A model generated the notes under the pieces. It ran no database searches, had not been told where the DNA came from, and was given only the letters and a program-made list of their open reading frames with translations. Positions 30,713 to 40,500 of a stretch of DNA of 61,152 bases are shown piece by piece. The translations under genes and the position numbers were made by a program. Source of the stretch: Streptomyces sp. NRRL S-31 (GTDB lineage: Bacteria > Actinomycetota > Actinomycetes > Streptomycetales > Streptomycetaceae); contig NZ_JOCB01000043.1 in the NCBI RefSeq assembly GCF_000718775.1, forward strand, positions 1 to 61,152, written 5' to 3'. How positions within the stretch are numbered: the stretch's first letter is position 1; every line of letters starts with the position of its first letter.

Positions 30713-31819
30713 TCAGCCCCGGCCGGTGCGCGGGAACTCGTAGGCCCGGCGCAGGGTGGCGCCGTCGGGCGAGGGGATGCGGTGCGGCGGGAGCACCGAC
30801 TCCGCCGTGTTCACCCGGGGCAGCGCGTAGGGGTGCTCCTGGGACAGCCAGGTGATCATCTGCTCGCGGACCGTGACCCGGACCGTCCAGATGTCGTCCG
30901 AGTCCTTCGCCGTGACCAGGGCGCGCACCTGCATGGTGCTCGGCGTGGTGTCCGTCACCTGGAGGTTGCAGGCGCGGCCGTCCCAGGCCGGGCACCCGCG
31001 CAGGATGTCCCGCAGCTTCTCCCGCATCGCCTCCAGCGGCGCGCTGTGGTCGAGGTGCCAGTAGACGATCCCGGTCATCTGCGCGGTGCCGCGGGACCAG
31101 TTCTCGAAGGACTTCGAGGTGAAGTACGACACCGGCATGGTGATCCGGCGCTCGTCCCAGGTCCGCACCGTCAGGAAGGTCAGGGTGATCTCCTCGACCG
31201 TCCCCCACTCGCCGTCCACGACGACCGTGTCGCCGATGCGGACCATGTCCCCGAAGGCGATCTGGAGCCCGGCGAAGATGTTGGACAGCGTGGACTGGGC
31301 CGCGACACCGGCGACGATGCCGAGGATGCCGGCCGAGGCCAGCAGCGAGGCGCCGGCCGCGCGCATCGCGGGGAACGTCAGCAGCATCGCCGCGCTCGCC
31401 ACCACGATGACGACCGCGGACACCACGCGCATGATCAGCTCCACCTGCGTGCGCACCCGGCGCACCCGGGCCGCGTCCCGGTGGGCGCGCGCGTAGCGGC
31501 TGTAGGAGGTCTCGACGATCGCCGCGGCGATCCGGATCGCCAGCCAGGCCGCCGATCCGATCAGCACCAGCGTCAGTGTCCGGCCGACGGCCGTCCGGTG
31601 CTCCAGCAGCATTCCGGCCTGGTCGTAGGAGCCGCGGAGCAGAGCGGCGCACAGCACCAGCTGGTACGGGATGCGACCGCGCCGCAGCAGCTCCCACAGC
31701 GGCGTGTCCGAATTGCGTTCGTCGGCCTTGCGCAACAGCCGGTCGGTGACCCAGCCGAGGGCGAAGGTGAGCAGCAGTGAGCCGCCGACCACGATCAGGG
31801 GGCGGAGTATGTTCTCCAT
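30713..31819 (-). CDS. MscS-like mechanosensitive ion channel
   Basis: This small-conductance mechanosensitive channel releases solutes on osmotic downshock. Membrane segments lie near residues 7-23, 38-52, 78-95 and 125-170. The pore-lining helix and beta domain follow, recognised by GIVAGVAAQSTLSNIFAGLQ, DTVVVDGEWGTVEEI and the SKSFENWSR segment. The start ATG 31819 gives 368 residues; its ribosome site is weak, and the frame stays open much further upstream over the divergent hydrolase gene, which is judged a shadow. A cytoplasmic C-terminal domain of about 130 residues completes the protein. Confidence 0.9.
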   Translation of the reverse strand: MENILRPLIVVGGSLLLTFALGWVTDRLLRKADERNSDTPLWELLRRGRIPYQLVLCAALLRGSYDQAGMLLEHRTAVGRTLTLVLIGSAAWLAIRIAAAIVETSYSRYARAHRDAARVRRVRTQVELIMRVVSAVVIVVASAAMLLTFPAMRAAGASLLASAGILGIVAGVAAQSTLSNIFAGLQIAFGDMVRIGDTVVVDGEWGTVEEITLTFLTVRTWDERRITMPVSYFTSKSFENWSRGTAQMTGIVYWHLDHSAPLEAMREKLRDILRGCPAWDGRACNLQVTDTTPSTMQVRALVTAKDSDDIWTVRVTVREQMITWLSQEHPYALPRVNTAESVLPPHRIPSPDGATLRRAYEFPRTGRG

Positions 31820-31924
31820 GCATCCGCGCCTATCCGGCCCCCGGCGCCGATGAACATGTGAGTTCGGCCCGATCCTGGGTAAGGCGCCCTCGGCGGTGTC
31901 GTACCCGGCTGGCACCATGGCCCC

Positions 31925-32494
31925 ATGAACATCATGCTCTTTCACTCGACCTACGGGCTCAGGCCCGCGGTGCGCGAGGCCGCGGACCGGCTGCGCGCGG
32001 CGGGCCACGAGGTGTGGACGCCGGACCTCTTCGAGGGGCGCACGTTCGACACCGTCGAGGACGGCATGGAGTTCAACGAGAGCATCGGCAAGGAGGAACT
32101 GCTGAAGCGGGCCGTGCTGGCGGCGGCGCCCTACTCCGACCGCGGGCTGGTGTACGCCGGGTTCTCGCTCGGCGCCTCCGTAGCCCAGACCCTCGCCCTC
32201 GGCGACGACAAGGCGCGCGGGCTGCTGCTCCTGCACGGCACCTCGGACATCGCGGCCACCGCCCACGTGGACGAGCTGCCGGTGCAGCTGCACGTGGCCG
32301 AGCCGGACCCGTTCGAGCCGGACGACTGGCTGAGCGCCTGGTACCTCCAGATGGGCCGGGCGGGCGCCGACGTGGAGGTCTACCGGTACGCCGGGGCCGG
32401 GCACCTCTACACCGACCCCGGGCTGCCGGACTACGACGAGGAGGCCGCCGAGGCCACCTGGCGGGTGGCGCTCGGCTTCCTCGACAGCCTGTGA
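31925..32494 (+). CDS. Dienelactone-hydrolase-like alpha/beta hydrolase
   Basis: This is a 189-residue single-domain alpha/beta hydrolase. The nucleophile elbow reads GFSLG near residues 79-83, so the nucleophile is serine, whereas classic dienelactone hydrolases use cysteine. The acid is probably the Asp in EPDPFEPDD, and the histidine is in GAGHLYTD. The substrate is unknown. ATG 31925 has almost no leader: a CACCAT element lies a few bases upstream, suggesting a leaderless transcript. It is divergent from mscS and convergent with phoD. Confidence 0.85.
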   Translation: MNIMLFHSTYGLRPAVREAADRLRAAGHEVWTPDLFEGRTFDTVEDGMEFNESIGKEELLKRAVLAAAPYSDRGLVYAGFSLGASVAQTLALGDDKARGLLLLHGTSDIAATAHVDELPVQLHVAEPDPFEPDDWLSAWYLQMGRAGADVEVYRYAGAGHLYTDPGLPDYDEEAAEATWRVALGFLDSL

Positions 32495-32508
32495 CGGGCC
32501 GCCGTCAC
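32491..32508. terminator. Short hairpin between convergent genes
   Basis: GTGACGG (32491-32497) and CCGTCAC (32502-32508) form a perfect 7-bp stem with a four-base loop. It overlaps the hydrolase stop codon and precedes the converging phoD stop by eight bases. It is a plausible weak terminator. Confidence 0.4.
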
Positions 32509-32516
32509 GCCGCCGG

Positions 32517-34184
32517 TCACACCGGGTCGTAGCTCCGCTCGACCTTCTGCGTGCCGCTGCGGGTGCGGTACGAGCGCGCCCAGCGGGAGGTGGCATTCGC
32601 GTCGGTGCGGTCGGACAGCACGTAGTAGTCCATCTGCGCGCGCTCGGCGGTGATGTCCAGTACGCCGTAGCCGTGCCGGTCGGTGTCCACCCAGTGGACG
32701 TGCCGGTTGGCGGCCTCGATGACGGGGGCGGCGACCGCGGAGACCGTGCCCTCGGGCACCTTCACGATGTCGTCCAGGTTGTCGGAGGTCACCGAGGTCA
32801 CCACGAACTCGGTGGCCGCCGACGCCGACAGCGGGTAGGTGCCCGCGTCCACCGGCACGTCGTTGGCCCACGCCATGTGGATGTCGCCGGTCAGGAAGAC
32901 GGTGTTGCCGATGGCCCGCGAGCGCAGGTGGTCCAGGAGTTCGCGGCGGTCGTCGGTGTAGCCGTCCCACTGGTCGGTGTTGGCGGCGATGCCCTCCTGC
33001 GGCAGGCCGAGCAGCTTGGCGAGCGGCTTGAAGAGGTCGGCGGAGAGCGAGCCGAAGGAGAACGGCGAGATCATCACCGAGTTGCCGACCAGCCGCCACC
33101 TGGTGTCGGAGGCCGCCAGACCGGCCTTCAGCCAGTCGAGCTGGGCACGGCCGGTGAGCGTGCGGTCCGGGTCGTCCACCGAGCCGCTCGCCGTGGACGC
33201 CTGCCGGGAGCGGAAGGAGCGCAGGTCCAGCAGGGAGAGGTCGGCGAGCTTGCCGAAGCGCAGCCGCCGGTAGGTGGTGCCGGCGAGGGCGGGGCGGACC
33301 GGCATCCACTCGAAGTACGCCTGCTTGGCGGCGGCCTGACGGGCCGCCCAGGTGCCCTCGGCGCCCTCGGTGTGGTTGACCGCGCCGCCCGACCAGGCGT
33401 TGTCGGCGAACTCGTGGTCGTCCCAGATCGCGACGACCGGTGCCTTCAGGTGCAGGGCCTGGAGGTCGGGGTCGGTCTTGTACGTGGCGTGCCGGGTCCG
33501 GTAGTCGGCGAGGGTGAGGATCTCGCCCGCCGGCGCGTGCGGGCGGACGACCTTGCCCCGGGTGCCGTACTCGCCGGACCGGTACTCGTAGATGTAGTCG
33601 CCGAGGTGCAGCCACGCGTCGAGGTCGTTGCGGGCGGCGAGGTGACGGTAGGCGGAGAAGTACCCGGCCTCCCAGTTGGCGCAGGAGACCACGCCGAAGC
33701 GCAGGGAGGGGACGTCGGCGTCCGCCGCCGGCGCGGTGCGGGTGCGCGCCACCGGGGAGCCGGCGCCGCCGGCCGAGAAGCGGAACCAGTAGTCCGTGGC
33801 CGGTGCCAGGCCCCGGATGTCGGCCTTGACGGTGTGGTCGGAGGCGGCCGTGGCGGTGGTGGAGCCCCGGGCGACGATGTCCGTGAGCGCCTTGTCCCGG
33901 GCGACGACCCAGCTCACCTCGGTGTCCGGACCGAGCCCGGAGCCCGGTATGGCCTCCGGCGCCGGGGTCACCCGGGTCCACAGCAGCACGCCGTCGGGCA
34001 GCGGGTCCCCGGAGGCGACGCCGTGCAGGAAGGCGGGGGAGTCCGCGGCGGCGCGGGCCGGTACGGCGGCGGCGAGCGGTCCGGCCAGGACCGCGGACGC
34101 CGCCGCGGCCTTGACGACCGTGCGGCGGCGGGGGGAAAGCGCGGGGCCGTGGAGGCCTTCCGCTGATCTGTGTCGACTGGTCAC
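32517..34184 (-). CDS. phoD: PhoD-type alkaline phosphatase / phosphodiesterase, Tat-exported
   Basis: Secreted PhoD enzymes release phosphate from phosphomono- and diesters using Ca and Fe. A twin-arginine signal (RRRTVVK near residues 19-25, then a hydrophobic stretch and an AXA site ending ARA) marks Tat export. Metallophosphatase signatures include [36 protein letters not shown] and [12 protein letters not shown] 34184 gives 555 residues. In Streptomyces phoD is under PhoP control; I could not find convincing PHO-box repeats in the 80 bases upstream. Confidence 0.93.
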   Translation of the reverse strand: MTSRHRSAEGLHGPALSPRRRTVVKAAAASAVLAGPLAAAVPARAAADSPAFLHGVASGDPLPDGVLLWTRVTPAPEAIPGSGLGPDTEVSWVVARDKALTDIVARGSTTATAASDHTVKADIRGLAPATDYWFRFSAGGAGSPVARTRTAPAADADVPSLRFGVVSCANWEAGYFSAYRHLAARNDLDAWLHLGDYIYEYRSGEYGTRGKVVRPHAPAGEILTLADYRTRHATYKTDPDLQALHLKAPVVAIWDDHEFADNAWSGGAVNHTEGAEGTWAARQAAAKQAYFEWMPVRPALAGTTYRRLRFGKLADLSLLDLRSFRSRQASTASGSVDDPDRTLTGRAQLDWLKAGLAASDTRWRLVGNSVMISPFSFGSLSADLFKPLAKLLGLPQEGIAANTDQWDGYTDDRRELLDHLRSRAIGNTVFLTGDIHMAWANDVPVDAGTYPLSASAATEFVVTSVTSDNLDDIVKVPEGTVSAVAAPVIEAANRHVHWVDTDRHGYGVLDITAERAQMDYYVLSDRTDANATSRWARSYRTRSGTQKVERSYDPV

Positions 34185-34216
34185 GGACGATCAGGTTACT
34201 GATCGGTATGCGCCGG

Positions 34217-34246
34217 GGCGGGCGAACACGGGAAAGTTCGCCCGCC
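34217..34246 (-). terminator. Perfect hairpin between the DsbA-like gene and phoD
   Basis: GGCGGGCGAAC (34217-34227) and GTTCGCCCGCC (34236-34246) form an 11-bp perfect inverted repeat with an eight-base loop. It lies 19 bases after the DsbA-like stop on the minus strand and about 35 bases upstream of the phoD start. No T run follows. It may be a terminator or part of phoD control. Confidence 0.55.
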
Positions 34247-34264
34247 GTTCGGCGTGTCGTCGGG

Positions 34265-35077
34265 TCAGCCCTTGAGGGCCGCCTCCAGCGCGGTGTCGAA
34301 CTCGGCGACGGTCATCGGCGCGTTCTTGCCGTCGGCGCCGGTCAGGGCCTTGCCGTCCATCTTCAGGGTTGGGGTGCCCGAGACGCCGTCCCTGTCGAAG
34401 ATCTTCGACTCCTCCAGCGCCCACCGGTCGTAGGTGCCGTCCTTGACGGCCTTTCGGAAGGCCGAGTTGCCCTTCAGCGCGGGGACCGTGTCGGCGATCT
34501 CGATCAGGTAGGAGTCGTCCTTGAACTTGTCGGTGGTCTCCTCGGGGTGCCACTTCTTCGAGTACATCGCGGACTTGTACTCCAGGAACGCCTCGGGACT
34601 GACGTTGAGCGCGGCGCCCAGGGCGCTCAGCGCGTTCTTGGAGCCCTCGCCGGTCAGGTTCTTGTCGAGGAAGGTGGCACCGACGTACTGGATCTTGAAC
34701 TTGCCGGCGTCGAGGTCCTTCTGGACCGTGGGTCCGACCGTCTGCTCGAAGGTCGCGCAGACCGGGCAGCGCGGGTCCTCGTACATCACCAGGGTCTTCT
34801 TGGCGCTGTCCTTGCCGATGACGACCGTCGTGCCGTCCTTGCCCGTGGTGTTGGCCGGCTTGACGAGCTTGTCGTCCTTCGCGGCCTCCCAGTAGGCGGG
34901 CTTGTTGTTCTGGACGACGGCGTAGCCTATGCCGCCGGCCGCGGCCAGGACGGCCACCACCGAGGCGGCCACGATGACCTGCCGCTTGGCCTTGTCGCGC
35001 TTGGCCTGCCGCTCGCGCTCCTGGCGCAGCCGCTCCCGGGCCGCCGTCTTCGCCGCCTGGCTGTTCCGCTTGCTCAT
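34265..35077 (-). CDS. Membrane-anchored DsbA-like thiol-disulfide protein
   Basis: A strongly charged cytoplasmic N-terminus (residues 1-32) is followed by one membrane segment (about 33-54) and an extracytoplasmic thioredoxin-fold domain of the DsbA/DSBA-like group. The redox motif is C104-P-V-C107, and the cis-proline lies in VSGTPTL. It probably oxidises or isomerises disulfides in exported proteins. The 270-residue length is typical for actinobacterial members. It lies upstream of phoD on the same strand, separated by a strong hairpin, so it is probably a separate transcript. Confidence 0.9.
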   Translation of the reverse strand: MSKRNSQAAKTAARERLRQERERQAKRDKAKRQVIVAASVVAVLAAAGGIGYAVVQNNKPAYWEAAKDDKLVKPANTTGKDGTTVVIGKDSAKKTLVMYEDPRCPVCATFEQTVGPTVQKDLDAGKFKIQYVGATFLDKNLTGEGSKNALSALGAALNVSPEAFLEYKSAMYSKKWHPEETTDKFKDDSYLIEIADTVPALKGNSAFRKAVKDGTYDRWALEESKIFDRDGVSGTPTLKMDGKALTGADGKNAPMTVAEFDTALEAALKG

Positions 35078-35143
35078 CCGGGTGATCTCCCTGAGGGACG
35101 CGCACGTGCCGTGCGCGGAATACGTGTGGGGACTTGGTCGTGC

Positions 35144-35845
35144 TCAGGCGAATGCCGGTGAGCGCGGCGGTCCACGCCGTCCCAGGGAGTGCACGAGGAG
35201 CAGGTCGCGGGCGGCGGCCCGGCGCGGGGCCGGGCGGTGCGGCCGGCGGACCGGCAGCGGCCGTACGGCGACCGAGGCCACCGCCAGCAGCAGCGGCCGG
35301 AAGGTGGTGGCGGCGACCGCGCGCAGCAGCTGGGTCAGCGCCCGCTCGCCCCGGCGCAGCCAGGCGGCGGCGAGCAGGCCCACGCCGAGGTGCGCGGCCA
35401 GCAGCAGCCAGGCGGCGCCCGGGCCGGCGTGGACCAGCAGCGCCCCGGCCCGGTCGCCCCCGCCGGTCACCTGGGCCAGCGGGGTGCCCACCGGGTTCTC
35501 GCACAGCACGTCCAGGCCGAACGCGCGCAGCGGACCCGTGACCGGGCCGCCGGCCCGGCCGTAGCAGGCGTGCTGGCCGGTGGTGAACACGGTGTCCGCC
35601 GCCAGCTCCAGCGGGATCAGCAGGGCCGCGATCCGGCCGAAGCCGCGCTCGCGGCCCGCCAGCGCGTACGCGGCGGCGAACACCCCGGCGGCGACCGCGG
35701 CCACCGTCACCGGCGGCAGCGGAGCACGGGACAGCAGCACGTGCGACGCGCTGCCGAGCGTCACGACGAAAGCCGTGAACAGCACCGCGCGCACGGCTCT
35801 GAGCTGGGTCCCGGATATGTCCATAGCGAAAGGAGAGTCTGTCAC
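35144..35845 (-). CDS. Uncharacterised multi-pass membrane protein
   Basis: This 233-residue protein shows four or five hydrophobic segments (about residues 16-40, 42-62, 70-87, 137-158, 175-195) and a basic, Arg/Pro-rich tail. Cysteines in QHACYG and VLCENP may be extracytoplasmic. I do not recognise the family. The start is GTG 35845; ATG 35824 inside it is an alternative and neither has a clear ribosome site. It lies between a DUF2252 gene and the DsbA-like gene, all on the minus strand. Confidence 0.65.
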   Translation of the reverse strand: MTDSPFAMDISGTQLRAVRAVLFTAFVVTLGSASHVLLSRAPLPPVTVAAVAAGVFAAAYALAGRERGFGRIAALLIPLELAADTVFTTGQHACYGRAGGPVTGPLRAFGLDVLCENPVGTPLAQVTGGGDRAGALLVHAGPGAAWLLLAAHLGVGLLAAAWLRRGERALTQLLRAVAATTFRPLLLAVASVAVRPLPVRRPHRPAPRRAAARDLLLVHSLGRRGPPRSPAFA

Positions 35846-35893
35846 GTACGCGGGTAAGAGACCCCTAAAGGGTGCCTGTGAATCCGCGGGACG

Positions 35894-37219
35894 TCACAGT
35901 CCCGGGATCCGGCCGTTGCGGAACAGGTCGACGAAGATCCGGTGATCACCGCGCGCGCGTGCGCCGTAGCGGTGCGCGAAGTCCACCAGCAGGGGCGCGA
36001 AGCCCTCCTCGTCGGCCGCGAGCGCCGCGTCGATGGCCCGCTCGGTGGAGAACGGCACCAGGGACTCGCCCGAGGTGTCGTCCGCCGCCGCGTGCATGGT
36101 CGCCGTGGCCCGGCCCAGGTCCGCCACGACGGCGGCGATCTCCTCCGGGTCGTCGATGTCGCCCCAGTCCAGGTCGACGGCGTACGGCGAGACCTCCGCG
36201 ACCAGCTGGCCCGCGCCGTCCAGCTCGGTCCAGCCCAGCCACGGGTCGGCGTGCGCCTGGAGGGCGCGCTGGGAGATCACCGTGCGGTGGCCCTCGTGCA
36301 GGAAGTACTCCGCGATCACCGGGTCGGTGACGTGCCGGGAGACCGCCGGGGTCTGCGCCTGCTTGATGTAGATCACCACGTCGTTCTCCAGGGCGTCGCT
36401 GTGGCCCTCCAGGAGGATGTTGTACGACGGCAGGCCGGCCGAGCCGATGCCGATGCCCCGGCGGCCCACGACGTCCTTCACGCGGTAGGAGTCCGGGCGG
36501 GCCAGGGAGGAGTCCGGCAGGGTCTCCAGATAGCCGTCGAAGGCCGCCAGGACCTTGTAGCGGGTGGCCGCGTCCAGCTCGATCGAGCCGCCGCCCGGCG
36601 CGAAGCGGCGCTCGAAGTCGCGGATCTCGGTCATCGAGTCCAGCAGCCCGAAGCGGGTCAGCGAACGGGCGTCACGCAGCGCGTCCAGCAGTGGACCCTG
36701 CGCGGTGTCCAGCGTGAACGGCGGCACCTCGTCCCGCTTGGCGCCCGTGGCCAGCGCGTGGATCCGCTCCCGGTACGCGCCCGCGTAGACGGTGACCAGC
36801 TCGGTGATCTGCGCGTCGCTCAGCGCCTTCGCGTAGCCGATGAGCGCGACGGACGCCGCGAACCGCTTCAGGTCCCAGGTGAAGGGGCCGACGTACGCCT
36901 CGTCGAAGTCGTTGACGTTGAAGACCAGGCGGCCGTTGGAGTCCATGTACGTGCCGAAGTTCTCCGCGTGCAGATCGCCGTGGATCCACACCCGCGAGGT
37001 GCGCTCGTCCAGGTACGGACCGCCGCGCTTCTCGGCGGCGAGGTCGTGGTAGAAGAGGCCGGCCGTGCCCCGGTAGAACGCGAAGGCCGAGGCCGCCATC
37101 TTCCGGAACTTCACCCGGAAGGCGGCCGGGTCGGCGGCCAGGAGCCGGCCGAAGGCGGTGTCGAAGACGGCGAGGATCTCCTCGCCGCGCTGCTCCTCGT
37201 CGAGCTGGGGGACCGACAT
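35894..37219 (-). CDS. DUF2252 family protein (kinase-like fold)
   Basis: This 441-residue cytosolic protein carries HGDLHAENFG and NVNDFDEA, the pair that defines DUF2252 and resembles the catalytic loop and metal-binding Asp of aminoglycoside-phosphotransferase-like kinases. A small-molecule kinase activity is possible but unproven. ATG 37219 is preceded by AGGAGG at a suitable distance. Upstream in-frame starts would lie inside the promoter gap. A candidate promoter lies at 37244-37273. The gene is divergent from dnaE. Confidence 0.88.
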   Translation of the reverse strand: MSVPQLDEEQRGEEILAVFDTAFGRLLAADPAAFRVKFRKMAASAFAFYRGTAGLFYHDLAAEKRGGPYLDERTSRVWIHGDLHAENFGTYMDSNGRLVFNVNDFDEAYVGPFTWDLKRFAASVALIGYAKALSDAQITELVTVYAGAYRERIHALATGAKRDEVPPFTLDTAQGPLLDALRDARSLTRFGLLDSMTEIRDFERRFAPGGGSIELDAATRYKVLAAFDGYLETLPDSSLARPDSYRVKDVVGRRGIGIGSAGLPSYNILLEGHSDALENDVVIYIKQAQTPAVSRHVTDPVIAEYFLHEGHRTVISQRALQAHADPWLGWTELDGAGQLVAEVSPYAVDLDWGDIDDPEEIAAVVADLGRATATMHAAADDTSGESLVPFSTERAIDAALAADEEGFAPLLVDFAHRYGARARGDHRIFVDLFRNGRIPGL

Positions 37220-37243
37220 CGCGGGGTGCCTCCTGGTGCGGTG

Positions 37244-37273
37244 CGTGTACGACAGCGTCTCTGCCGTCTCCAA
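37244..37273 (-). promoter_or_regulatory. Candidate promoter of the DUF2252 gene
   Basis: TTGGAG (37268-37273) and TACACG (37244-37249) on the minus strand are 18 bases apart and about 25 bases upstream of the ATG. In the same 282-base divergent gap, TAGACT at 37375-37380 (+) could be a -10 element for dnaE, without a clear partner. Confidence 0.45.
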
Positions 37274-37501
37274 CGCACGAAGGTACGCGGGAGTGCCCGC
37301 CCGCCGCCCGGTCGCCACCCCGTGCGGAGGCGGCTCGCGCCACCGGGGTCGTCCCGGGTGTCAGTGGCGAGGCATAGACTTCGACGCTGACCCCAGAAGT
37401 GTCCGCCGGCCCGGCCCGTCGACCGGTGCCCCACCCGTCACCCGACCGCCACCCTCGCCGAGGCGCCCAGCGCCGCGGTGTTCTCCCCGGAGGCCCAAAC
37501 C

Positions 37502-40500
37502 GTGTCGAAGCCGCCCTTCACGCATCTGCACGTCCACACCCAGTACTCGCTGCTGGACGGTGCCGCGCGGCTGAAGGACATGTTCAACGCCTGCAACGAG
37601 ATGGGCATGACGCACATCGCCATGTCCGACCACGGCAACCTCCACGGGGCGTACGACTTCTTCCACTCCGCGAAGAAGGCCGGAATCACCCCGATCATCG
37701 GGATCGAGGCGTATGTCGCCCCCGAGTCCCGGCGCAACAAGCGCAAGATCCTCTGGGGCCAGCCGCACCAGAAGCGGGACGACATCTCCGGTTCCGGTGG
37801 TTACACCCACAAGACGATGTGGGCCGTGAACCGGACCGGCCTGCACAACCTCTTCCGGCTCTCCTCCGACGCCTACGCCGAGGGCTGGCTCCAGAAGTGG
37901 CCCCGGATGGACAAGGAGACCATCGCGAAGTGGTCGGAGGGCATCGTCGCCTCCACCGGCTGCCCCTCCGGCGAGGTGCAGACCCGGCTGCGCCTCGGCC
38001 ACTTCGACGAGGCCCTGAAGGCCGCCGCCGAGTACCAGGACATCTTCGGCAAGGACAAGTACTTCCTGGAGCTGATGGACCACGGCATCGAGATCGAGCG
38101 CCGGGTCCGCGACGGCCTGCTGGAGATCGGCCGGAAGCTCGGCATCCCCCCGCTGGTCACCAACGACTCGCACTACACGTACGCGCACGAGGCGGGCGCC
38201 CACGACGCGCTGCTGTGCATCCAGACCGGCAAGAACCTCTCCGACCCCGACCGCTTCAAGTTCGACGGCACCGGCTACTACCTGAAGTCCACGGACGAGA
38301 TGTACGCCATCGACTCCTCGGACGCCTGGCAGGAGGGCTGCGCCAACACGCTGCTCGTCGCCGAGATGGTGGACACCACCGGGATGTTCGAGAAGCGCGA
38401 CCTCATGCCCAAGTTCGACATCCCCGAGGGCTACACCGAGGTCACCTGGTTCAAGGAGGAGGTCCGCCGCGGCATGGAGCGCCGCTACCCGGGCGGCATC
38501 CCCGAGGACCGCCAGAAGCAGGCCGACTACGAGATGGACACCATCATCTCGATGGGCTTCCCCGGCTACTTCCTCGTCGTCGCCGACTTCATCATGTGGG
38601 CGAAGAAGCAGGGCATCGCCGTCGGCCCCGGCCGTGGCTCCGCGGCCGGCTCGATCGTCGCCTACGCCATGGGCATCACCGACCTCGACCCGATCCCGCA
38701 CGGCCTGATCTTCGAGCGGTTCCTCAACCCCGAGCGCATCTCGATGCCCGACGTCGACATCGACTTCGACGAGCGCAGGCGCGTCGAGGTGATCCGGTAC
38801 GTGACCGAGAAGTACGGCGCCGACAAGGTCGCGATGATCGGCACCTACGGCACGATCAAGGCCAAGAACGCGATCAAGGACTCCGCGCGCGTGCTGGGCT
38901 ACCCGTACGCGATGGGCGACCGCATCACCAAGGCCATGCCCGCCGACGTCCTCGGCAAGGGCATCCCGCTGTCCGGCATCACCGATCCCGCCCACCCCCG
39001 CTACAGCGAGGCCGGCGAGGTCCGCGGGATGTACGAGAACGAGCCGGACGTCAAGAAGGTCATCGACACCGCGCGCGGCGTGGAGGGCCTGGTCCGGCAG
39101 ATGGGCGTGCACGCCGCCGGCGTGATCATGTCCAGCGAGACCATCACGGAGCACGTCCCGGTCTGGGTCCGGCACACCGACGGCGTGACCATCACCCAGT
39201 GGGACTACCCGAGCTGTGAGTCGCTCGGCCTGCTGAAGATGGACTTCCTGGGCCTGCGCAACCTCACGATCATGGACGACGCGGTCAAGATGGTGAAGGC
39301 CAACAAGGGCCTCGACATCGACCTGCTGTCCCTGCCGCTGGACGACCCCACGACCTTCGACCTGCTCCAGCGCGGCGACACCCTCGGCGTCTTCCAGTTC
39401 GACGGCGGCCCCATGCGGTCCCTGCTCCGGCTGATGAAGCCGGACAACTTCGAAGACATCTCCGCCGTGTCGGCCCTGTACCGGCCGGGCCCGATGGGCA
39501 TGAACTCCCACACGAACTACGCGCTGCGCAAGAACGGGCAGCAGGAGATCACGCCGATCCACCCGGAGCTGGAGGCGCCGCTCAAGGAGGTCCTGGACGT
39601 CACCTACGGCCTGATCGTCTACCAGGAGCAGGTGCAGAAGGCCGCCCAGATCATCGCGGGCTACTCGCTCGGCGAGGCCGACATCCTCCGCCGCGTCATG
39701 GGCAAGAAGAAGCCGGAGGAGCTGGAGAAGAACTTCGTCATCTTCCAGGCCGGCGCCCGCAAGAACAACTACAGCGACGAGGCGATCCAGGCGCTCTGGG
39801 ACGTCCTGGTCCCGTTCGCCGGCTACGCGTTCAACAAGGCGCACTCGGCCGCGTACGGCCTGGTGTCGTACTGGACCGCGTACCTGAAGGCGAACCACCC
39901 CGCCGAGTACATGGCCGCCCTGCTGACCTCCGTCAAGGACGACAAGGACAAGTCGGCGGTCTACCTCAACGAGTGCCGCCGGATGGGCATCCGGGTGCTG
40001 CCGCCCAACGTGAACGAGTCGGAGGCGAACTTCGCCGCCCAGGGCGACGACGTGATCCTCTTCGGCCTCTCCGCCGTCCGCAACGTCGGCACCAACGTGG
40101 TCGAGTCGATCATCAAGTGCCGCAAGGCGAAGGGGAAGTACACCTCCTTCCCCGACTACCTCGACAAGGTCGAGGCCGTGGTCTGCAACAAGCGCACCAC
40201 CGAATCGCTGATCAAGGCCGGTGCCTTCGACTCGATGGGCCACACCCGCAAGGGCCTGACGGCGCAGTACGAGCCGATGATCGACAACGTGGTCGCGGTC
40301 AAGCGCAAGGAGGCCGAGGGCCAGTTCGACCTCTTCGGCGGGATGGGCGAGGAGACCAGCAGCGAGCCCGGCTTCGGACTCGACGTGCAGTTCGCGGACG
40401 ACGAGTGGGACAAGACCTATCTGCTCGCCCAGGAGCGGGAGATGCTCGGTCTGTACGTCTCCGACCACCCGCTGTTCGGTCTGGAGCACGTGCTGTCCGA

